64,000 nucleotides of DNA from Thermodesulfovibrionia bacterium. GTDB taxonomy: Bacteria; Nitrospirota; Thermodesulfovibrionia; UBA6902. The notes beneath the pieces are model-generated. The model saw nothing but the letters and a program-made list of their open reading frames with translations. It did not search any database and had not been told where the DNA came from. Location of the stretch: positions 62,001-126,000 of the forward strand of contig JAUSMY010000058.1 of the NCBI GenBank assembly GCA_030646035.1, written 5' to 3'. Numbering within the stretch: position 1 is the stretch's first letter; each line of letters begins with the position of its first letter. Shown here piece by piece: positions 57,292 to 64,000 of this stretch. A program made the position numbers and the translations under genes.

Positions 57292-58329
57292 ATGAATAAT
57301 TCAGCAATAAAATATTTTGAAGCAGCAGAGAAGCAGAGAAAATCAGCGCAATACGCAAAGGCGGTCGCTTCCTATATAACCGCTCTTGATATTTTCAAAG
57401 AGGAATCAGACCTTACAGGCATACTCAACTGCACTATCGCGATAGCCGATACACTCAGAGCGAAAGGCGATTTCAGTCTTGCAAAGGTATTCTATGAAGA
57501 AGGATTGGGCATTGCCGAGGCGCTTGATGACAGGGCATCAGAGGCGGACGCGATGACAGGGCTCGGGCTTTCCATAAGAGCGTTAGGCGACTGGAAAGAG
57601 GCGATGCGTCTAATAGATAAGGCAAACAGGATATACGGCTCTATGGATGACAGGTATGGAGAGGCGTTTTCCATTTGGGCAAAGGCAGGGACATACAGGA
57701 TAAAGGGTGATGTTAAAAAGGCGGTCGAGACATTTCATGACGCGCTTGTCCGTTTCAGAAAGCTCAAAGACAAGTCAGGGGTAGCGTATTCCTACTGCGG
57801 TCTTGGAGGCTCTTCAAGGGTCTCAAATAATTTCAGTGACTCCGGGAAGTATTACACGCTTGCCAATAAGAACTTCCAGGAGCTGAACGACAGCTTCGGC
57901 ATGGCGTATTCATACTGCGGGCTTGGCAATGTCCAGAGGATGCACGGCAATTACAAAGAGGCGCTCGCGTATTTCAAAAAAGCGGGCGTCCTATACAAAA
58001 AGATAGGCGACAGGGTCAGCTATGCTTACACCTTATGGAGCGTAGGCGTGTCGAATATCATGCTTGGTGATTTTGAAAAGGCAAAGAAGAGTTTTGATGA
58101 ATCCGACAGTTTTTTCATAGAGACAAAAGACCCCAGAGGCAGGATCTACTGCATGCTCGGATTTTCCGAACTTGATTATCTCTCAGGCAGAAAGAAGAAA
58201 GCAGAGGCGACAGCTTCCAAAGCGATAAAACTCGCAGAGAAATATCAGTTCAAGCTTGAGATGGGATACGCGAAAAGACTTTCCAAAGCGATAGCGTCCG
58301 GTAATGTTTTTCCATTGAACCTGCCATAG
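57292..58329 (+). CDS. TPR-repeat protein
   Basis: 345 residues of tandem TPRs of the LGN/'YCGLGNVQR' kind: units of about 40 residues with 'AYSYCGLGGSSRVSNNFSDSGKYY', 'AYSYCGLGNVQRMHGNYKEALAYF', 'AYTLWSVGVSNIMLGDFEKAKKSF'. About seven repeats. No signal peptide or catalytic domain, so a cytosolic scaffold. The partner is unknown. It has a weak GGAG-like site. It ends the def-fmt-rpe-xse run and precedes a 250-base gap. Confidence 0.88.
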   Translation: MNNSAIKYFEAAEKQRKSAQYAKAVASYITALDIFKEESDLTGILNCTIAIADTLRAKGDFSLAKVFYEEGLGIAEALDDRASEADAMTGLGLSIRALGDWKEAMRLIDKANRIYGSMDDRYGEAFSIWAKAGTYRIKGDVKKAVETFHDALVRFRKLKDKSGVAYSYCGLGGSSRVSNNFSDSGKYYTLANKNFQELNDSFGMAYSYCGLGNVQRMHGNYKEALAYFKKAGVLYKKIGDRVSYAYTLWSVGVSNIMLGDFEKAKKSFDESDSFFIETKDPRGRIYCMLGFSELDYLSGRKKKAEATASKAIKLAEKYQFKLEMGYAKRLSKAIASGNVFPLNLP

Positions 58330-58580
58330 GTTATTTAATTAATACTATGACAATGACAAGCGAACAACCTCTGTTTGTCATTATCATACCGCTATGGCTG
58401 GCTGAACTAAAACAATATGCACTTTACTTTAGGTTGAACTTAAAGTAAAGTGACAATCCCGAATCATGCCAAAAGCCCACCCAAATCCTCACTGATTAGC
58501 ACGAGATTTCCGCTGAAGTTGTTGTAATCAACTTCCTTGAAATAAACCATTCTTTCTGTTACTCTAAATGCAATTTCAAG
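58330..58580. other. Intergenic region with three inverted repeats
   Basis: No gene is seen in 251 bases. It holds AATGACAA (58352-58359) with TTGTCATT (58375-58382); ACTTTACTTTA (58421-58431) with TAAAGTAAAGT (58441-58451), an eleven-base perfect hairpin; and GAAGTTG (58515-58521) with CAACTTC (58529-58535). They may be a terminator for the TPR gene plus regulatory hairpins or a non-coding RNA before the RDD-mre operon. Confidence 0.55.
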
Positions 58581-59039
58581 ATGAATTCCCCCGATGCTCT
58601 AACTGTAAAGGAAGAACCAAGAAAGGCAGGACAGCTTGACAGGGTCATTGCCAAGACGATCGATTTTATAATTGTCGGAGCGCTTGTTGAGATAATTCCT
58701 GTGGCAGGCTATTTTGCAGGGCTGGTATATCTTCTGATCTCTGACGGGGTGAATGAGGGCAGGAGCCTGGGTAAGTGGCTCATCGGATTGAGGGTCGTTC
58801 TCAGGGGTTCTCCTTCGGTGCAGTGCAGCTTGAAAGAGTCTATATTGAGAAATTTTTTCTTTGGCGTCGCATACCTTATTTTCGGCGTTTTAAGAGTGAT
58901 ACCGTTAATAGGGTGGATATTATCGATTGCGGTCTTTGGAGTTGTTGTATTTTTTGAATGGCTTATCATGTTCGGCAGTGTGGATGGAGGGCGTTTCGGT
59001 GACGAGATCGCCAAGACAATGGTTATTGAAGGGAAATAG
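58581..59039 (+). CDS. RDD-family membrane protein
   Basis: 152 residues. 'AGQLDRVIAKTIDFIIVGALVEI' has the Arg and two Asp that name the RDD domain, followed by three or four membrane segments and 'NEGRSLGKWLIGLRVV'. Function of RDD proteins is largely unknown; some are Na+/Li+/H+ antiporters. It lies ten bases before mreB and is probably co-transcribed with the rod-shape genes. Confidence 0.88.
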   Translation: MNSPDALTVKEEPRKAGQLDRVIAKTIDFIIVGALVEIIPVAGYFAGLVYLLISDGVNEGRSLGKWLIGLRVVLRGSPSVQCSLKESILRNFFFGVAYLIFGVLRVIPLIGWILSIAVFGVVVFFEWLIMFGSVDGGRFGDEIAKTMVIEGK

Positions 59040-59049
59040 GGAGGAATAG

Positions 59050-60075
<1,026 letters not shown>

Positions 60076-60134
60076 AGACCCGTTATGACAAATGTCGTAG
60101 TTTATAAAAAGCTTCTAAAATAAAATTATATAAT

Positions 60135-60923
60135 GTGTTTAAAAAAAGATATGTTGTATCCACAGTTCTTGTTGTATTAATCGCCGCTATACTTGTCTTC
60201 CAGAGCAGGATCGGGAAGGGCCGTATCACTGACACACCTGTCTACCCCATCAAGACGATCGAGAAGGTTCTCTCATCTGCAACAAAAGGAACCGGAGATT
60301 TTTTCAGGACATATATATTGCCGCGTGAGGGCCTTGAGAAGAGGGAGCTTAATGCCCGGCTCAGAAAGCTTCAGGAAGAGAGCAATAAATACATTGAGGC
60401 TGAGCTTGAGAACAAGAGGTTGAGGGATATGCTTGACCTGAAATCTCAGAGGCCTGAATTTGTAACTTCCGCAGAGGTCTTTGCAAGAGACCCTTCAAAC
60501 TGGTATCAGGTCATCTGGATAAACAAGGGTTCTGATGACGGCGTTGAGAAGGAGATGATAGCTGTCACGCCGGCCGGAGTTGTCGGAAGGATACACAGGA
60601 TATTCAATGACAGCTCAAGCGTTATACTGCTTACGGATGCGAGTTCAGCGCTTGCCGTGAGGATGCAGTCTACAAGGGCTGAAGGAATACTGGAAGGCAG
60701 GGGCGGCAATATATGCTACCTTAAATACGTGTCTTCAGAGGCCGAGGTTGAGGTCGGAGATGCTGTTATCTCTTCCGGGCTTGATAAGATATTCCCTGAA
60801 GGTCTTGTGGTTGGTTATGTCACAGAGCTGGTAAAGGATGAGGGCGGTATCTTTCATACCATCAAGGTTGCGCCTTCACAGGATCTTAATGCACTGGAGG
60901 AGGTTGCGATCCTGAAGAGATGA
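60135..60923 (+). CDS. mreC: Rod-shape protein MreC
   Basis: 262 residues from GTG 60135. N-terminal membrane helix (about 5-25), a coiled coil (about 60-100, 'LNARLRKLQEESNKYIEAELENKRLRDML'), then the beta-barrel periplasmic domain with 'PSNWYQVIWINKGSDDGVEKEMIAVTPAGVVGRI'. Links MreB to the penicillin-binding proteins in the periplasm. The stop overlaps the mreD start. Confidence 0.94.
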   Translation: MFKKRYVVSTVLVVLIAAILVFQSRIGKGRITDTPVYPIKTIEKVLSSATKGTGDFFRTYILPREGLEKRELNARLRKLQEESNKYIEAELENKRLRDMLDLKSQRPEFVTSAEVFARDPSNWYQVIWINKGSDDGVEKEMIAVTPAGVVGRIHRIFNDSSSVILLTDASSALAVRMQSTRAEGILEGRGGNICYLKYVSSEAEVEVGDAVISSGLDKIFPEGLVVGYVTELVKDEGGIFHTIKVAPSQDLNALEEVAILKR

Positions 60924-61426
60924 AAGACTTTCTCCTGTATACCTTGGCGGCTTTTCTGCTTATCTCACTTCAGGCTGTATTGTTCAAGGTTGTCAAACCT
61001 GACCTGCTGCTTGTTCTTGTATGTCTTTACAGCCTGAGATACGGCGGCGCAAAGAGTGTGGCATTCGGATCTGCGGCAGGGCTGATGGCAGACTCTGCAA
61101 GCGGCTTTTTGATCGGGCCTCATATTATCTCGATGCTTTCTGCGTCTGTCGTAATGAATTTTCTCAGAGAGAAGTTATTCAAGTGGAACTCTTTTATATT
61201 TGTCGTTGTGGTCACCTGTGTCACGGCAGCTGATATAATATTCATCTATATTTACACAAAGACCTTCTCCACCATCTCTCCTGTGGACATCTTATCCGGC
61301 GCTTTCATGCTGGAGGTTATTTATACAGCTGCCGCAGCGTTTGTTTTTTATCGCGTCATGATGCCTGATACAGATTTTATACAGCAGGAATCATCTTACA
61401 CAAAGAACCTTTATTGGAAATCTTAA
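60920..61426 (+). CDS. mreD: Rod-shape protein MreD
   Basis: 168 residues, about five membrane segments. 'PDLLLVLVCLYSLRYGG' and 'GFAAGLMADSASGFLIG' are typical of MreD. Inner-membrane partner of MreC. Four-base overlap with mreC means coupled translation. Identity rests on these segments plus order in the operon. Confidence 0.9.
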   Translation: MKDFLLYTLAAFLLISLQAVLFKVVKPDLLLVLVCLYSLRYGGAKSVAFGSAAGLMADSASGFLIGPHIISMLSASVVMNFLREKLFKWNSFIFVVVVTCVTAADIIFIYIYTKTFSTISPVDILSGAFMLEVIYTAAAAFVFYRVMMPDTDFIQQESSYTKNLYWKS

Positions 61427-61445
61427 GTTTTGTTGATCGATCATT

Positions 61446-63305
61446 ATGGAAAGAAGGATCCTTGCCAGTTCATATTTGGTATTACTTGTCTTTGCCCTCC
61501 TTGTGCTGAAGCTATTCAATCTTCAGATAATAAGAGGCGAGGAATATAAAAAGGTCTCAGACAATAACAGGCTGAAGATCGTGAGAAGGCCTGCGCCCCG
61601 CGGCATCATATACGACAGGAACGGCATGGCCTTTGTGAGCGACATGCCTTTTTTTGATGCTTCTGCTGTGAAGAAAGGCCTGCCTGAAGACTGGAATACT
61701 CTCTTCTCTCTTAGCTCACTTCTTAATATTTCCACTGAAACATTAAAGGCGATCCTTAATAAACCGCCTGTCAACAATTCTGATGAGATAAAGCTCAAGG
61801 AGAACCTGTCGTTCGATGAGGTTGCAACTCTTGAGGCGAGAAAGATGGAGTTCCCCGGCCTTCAGGTTGATGTGAGGACAGGAAGGAAGTACCTTTACGG
61901 AGCGCTTGCAGGCCATGTCTTAGGTTATTTGAACAGGCTGACCCCGGGCCAGCTGAAGAATGATGATTTCAGCGATGTCCCGCAGGAGGCATTTGTCGGG
62001 CAGTACGGCGCGGAAAAGTTCTATGATGACCTGTTAAGGGGAGTTGCCGGGGGCGAGATAATTGAAGTTGACGCAATGGGAAGGGAGATAAGGGTTGTCA
62101 GTTTCGAGCCGTCCATAAAGGGGAAGGATATCAGGCTGACCATTGATATGATGACCCAGCTTGAGGCTGAGAGGAGCCTCGCAGGGAAGACCGGCGCTGT
62201 TGTTGCTGTTGACCCTCAGACAGGCGAGATATTAGCGCTTGCAAGTTCGCCGTCCTTTGACCCCAACCTTTTCTCCGGAGGCATAAGCCATGATGAATGG
62301 AGCAGCCTTGCGGATAATCCTGACAAGCCGCTTCTTAACAGGGCGATACAGAGCCGTTATCCGCCGGCCTCGACCTTCAAGGTCATCACAGCTATAGCCG
62401 CGCTTGAGCAGGGGATAATCACTGAAGACACAACATTTGACTGCAGAGGCTCTTTGAAGATCGGCGGCAGAGATGTCGGATGCTGGCAAAAAAAGGGCCA
62501 CGGCAGGATCGGCCTGCACAGGGCGCTGGCTGAATCGTGCGATGTCTATTTTTATGAGATAGGCAAAAGGATAAATATTAATACGCTTGCGGATTATGCT
62601 CAAAGGTTCGGATTGGGGAGGACTTCAGGCATTGATATTAACGGAGAGATAACAGGCATGGTTCCAACTTCTGAATGGAAAGAGAGGGTGAAGCACGAAA
62701 AGTGGTATATGGGAGAGACGGTCAGCGCTTCAATAGGCCAGGGATACATGACCGCTACGCCACTGCAGATGGCGATGCTTACCGCTGCTGTTGTCAACGG
62801 CGGCAGGCTGATCAAGCCGTCAATATTGATGAGGGATGAAGGCGGGCCTTCATTGAATGAGGAGTCTGTCCGCGTAAGGGCTGAGACGCTTGATATTATA
62901 ATGAGTGGGATGAGAGGCGCGGTTCAGGAAAGGTCAGGGACCGGCTGGTCGGCAAATTCAAAACTTACCAGCATCGGGGGCAAGACCGGGACTGCGCAGG
63001 TAGTTGGCAAGGACTCTTTTTCTAAAGGCTATAATAAGAAGTTCAAAGACCATGCATGGTTCATCTCTTTTGCACCTGTAAATAACGCAGAGATAGCTGT
63101 AGCTGTCTTTGTGGAGAACGGAGGTTTCGGCGGAGTGGCTGCCGCGCCTATAGCAAAAAATGTAATAGAGGCTTACATGAAATCCAAAACAGAGAACGAG
63201 AAGCTCAGGCTTGAGAAACTGAAAGAGATGACTGAGAAGTCCATGCCGGAGATCGTGAATGAGGCATCCGGAACTGAGAGCTCAGAACCCGGAAGCGGGG
63301 ACTAA
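61446..63305 (+). CDS. mrdA: Penicillin-binding protein 2 (MrdA)
   Basis: 619 residues. One N-terminal membrane helix, a pedestal domain with 'RRPAPRGIIYDRNG', then the transpeptidase domain: active-site Ser in 'PPASTFKVITA', SxN-type 'AESCDVYFYE' and 'GGKTGTAQV'. Crosslinks peptidoglycan in elongation with RodA. The C-terminal 40 residues are charged and low in complexity. Between mreD and rodA in the normal order. Confidence 0.96.
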   Translation: MERRILASSYLVLLVFALLVLKLFNLQIIRGEEYKKVSDNNRLKIVRRPAPRGIIYDRNGMAFVSDMPFFDASAVKKGLPEDWNTLFSLSSLLNISTETLKAILNKPPVNNSDEIKLKENLSFDEVATLEARKMEFPGLQVDVRTGRKYLYGALAGHVLGYLNRLTPGQLKNDDFSDVPQEAFVGQYGAEKFYDDLLRGVAGGEIIEVDAMGREIRVVSFEPSIKGKDIRLTIDMMTQLEAERSLAGKTGAVVAVDPQTGEILALASSPSFDPNLFSGGISHDEWSSLADNPDKPLLNRAIQSRYPPASTFKVITAIAALEQGIITEDTTFDCRGSLKIGGRDVGCWQKKGHGRIGLHRALAESCDVYFYEIGKRININTLADYAQRFGLGRTSGIDINGEITGMVPTSEWKERVKHEKWYMGETVSASIGQGYMTATPLQMAMLTAAVVNGGRLIKPSILMRDEGGPSLNEESVRVRAETLDIIMSGMRGAVQERSGTGWSANSKLTSIGGKTGTAQVVGKDSFSKGYNKKFKDHAWFISFAPVNNAEIAVAVFVENGGFGGVAAAPIAKNVIEAYMKSKTENEKLRLEKLKEMTEKSMPEIVNEASGTESSEPGSGD

Positions 63306-63314
63306 AAAACTTTT

Positions 63315-64000
63315 ATGATAGACAGAAGGCTGATATATAATTTTGACTGGGGCATGTTCATTGCCGCGCTTTTATTGGCTCTGATAGGTGTTTCAACTAT
63401 CTACAGCGCCACCAGGCCTGTCTTTGATGCTGAACAGCAGTCTTTTTATATAAGGCAGCTTTACTGGATCGGGCTCAGCGTAATATTCTTTCTGGCAGTT
63501 ATCAGTGTTGATTACAGGCAGATCGTCAGATATTCTTTTCTGATATACGGAGCCGGGATAATTCTTCTGATCCTGGTAATCTTCATAGGCAGGAAGGGCA
63601 TGGGCGCGCAGAGGTGGATACCTCTCGGATTCCTCTCTTTTCAGCCGTCTGAATTCTTCAAGCTCTTTTTTATATTGGCAATGTCACGTTATCTTGCCGC
63701 AATGGGAGAGAATTTAGACCTCGGCATGTTAAAGATCTCAAAGATCGCCGCGGTCTTTTTTGTAGTCCCGGCTATCCTTATAGCCACACAGCCGGACCTG
63801 GGCACAGCGCTTATATTGCTCTTTATTTTCATATCCATGCTCTTCATTGCAGGCATAAGAAGAAGGCTGCTGGTGATCGCGGTTATCATAGGGATAATCT
63901 CTCTCCCCTTTGTCGGGAATGTATTCTGGGGAGGTTTGAAGGGATACCAGAAGAACAGGATAGTGGCATTCATGGATCCTAAGGTTGACCCTCAGGGGGT
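63315..64000 (+). CDS. rodA: RodA peptidoglycan glycosyltransferase, cut by right edge
   Basis: The first 228 codons are present from ATG 63315, ten bases after the mrdA stop. 'FDWGMFIAALLLALIGVSTIYSA', 'GAQRWIPLGFLSFQPSEFFKLFFILAM' (with the catalytic-loop Gln-Pro-Ser-Glu) and 'IATQPDLGTALILLFIF' are SEDS-family signatures. RodA polymerises lipid II into glycan strands for the lateral wall with MrdA. The rest lies beyond the window. Confidence 0.95.
   Translation, partial: MIDRRLIYNFDWGMFIAALLLALIGVSTIYSATRPVFDAEQQSFYIRQLYWIGLSVIFFLAVISVDYRQIVRYSFLIYGAGIILLILVIFIGRKGMGAQRWIPLGFLSFQPSEFFKLFFILAMSRYLAAMGENLDLGMLKISKIAAVFFVVPAILIATQPDLGTALILLFIFISMLFIAGIRRRLLVIAVIIGIISLPFVGNVFWGGLKGYQKNRIVAFMDPKVDPQG

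Overview
The window is a chromosomal segment of moderate GC content, dense in genes and mostly core housekeeping. A complete respiratory complex I gene set, futalosine-type menaquinone synthesis (mqnA), an exosortase/EpsI pair, haem-motif and PAS-rich sensor kinases, system II cytochrome c maturation (CcsA/ResB) and the mre/mrd rod-shape operon fit an anaerobic or microaerophilic diderm. My best guess is Nitrospirota (Thermodesulfovibrionia-like). That is inferred from gene content and protein style, not from a marker-gene search.

Layout. 1-4.4 kb: a TPM-domain protein (cut by the left edge) and a nucleotidyltransferase-like gene on the minus strand, then a lipoprotein, an MFS transporter and a HI0933-type flavoprotein on the plus strand. 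4.4-9.7 kb: ridA, a long imperfect hairpin, pdxA, rdgB, an unknown gene, exosortase plus EpsI-like protein, and alanine dehydrogenase. 9.7-12 kb: an accessory patch with a secreted PD40-repeat protein and a membrane protein whose flanks look like a degraded integron cassette. 12-15.2 kb: mqnA and rtcB. rtcB has one in-frame TGA exactly at the family's metal-binding cysteine, followed by a SECIS-like hairpin. 15.2-24.7 kb (minus): a nuoEFG-like NADH-oxidising module in one unit with HATPase, PHP, DRTGG and sensor-kinase genes; its NuoE is fused to a response-regulator receiver domain. 24.9-35.7 kb (plus, divergent): nuoABCD, a zinc-ribbon TPR gene, then nuoHIJKLMN. 35.8-44.8 kb: tRNA-Leu(GAG), a gated K+ channel, and two PAS histidine kinases with a small response regulator and an HD-GYP protein. 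44.8-52.3 kb: CDF transporter, IscA-like protein, ccsA/resB, a glycosyltransferase, a PAS-GGDEF protein, a Nudix hydrolase, thiD and queF. 52.3-64 kb: def, fmt, DUF116, PASTA, rpe, xseAB, TPR, RDD, mreBCD, mrdA and rodA (cut by the right edge).

How the parts fit. The two divergent nuo units together encode all complex I modules, but the NADH-oxidising part sits with regulators of the kind that accompany multisubunit NAD-linked hydrogenases. The simplest reading is that NADH input to complex I is produced and controlled separately from the membrane arm and Q module. The tandem PAS kinases, Rcp1-like regulator, HD-GYP and GGDEF proteins indicate phosphorelay and cyclic-di-GMP signalling.

The most notable observation is rtcB. 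The stop codon replaces only the active-site Cys, the rest of the frame is intact, and a hairpin with SECIS-like geometry follows it. A selenocysteine-containing RtcB is therefore the leading hypothesis, with a recent nonsense mutation or sequence error as alternatives.
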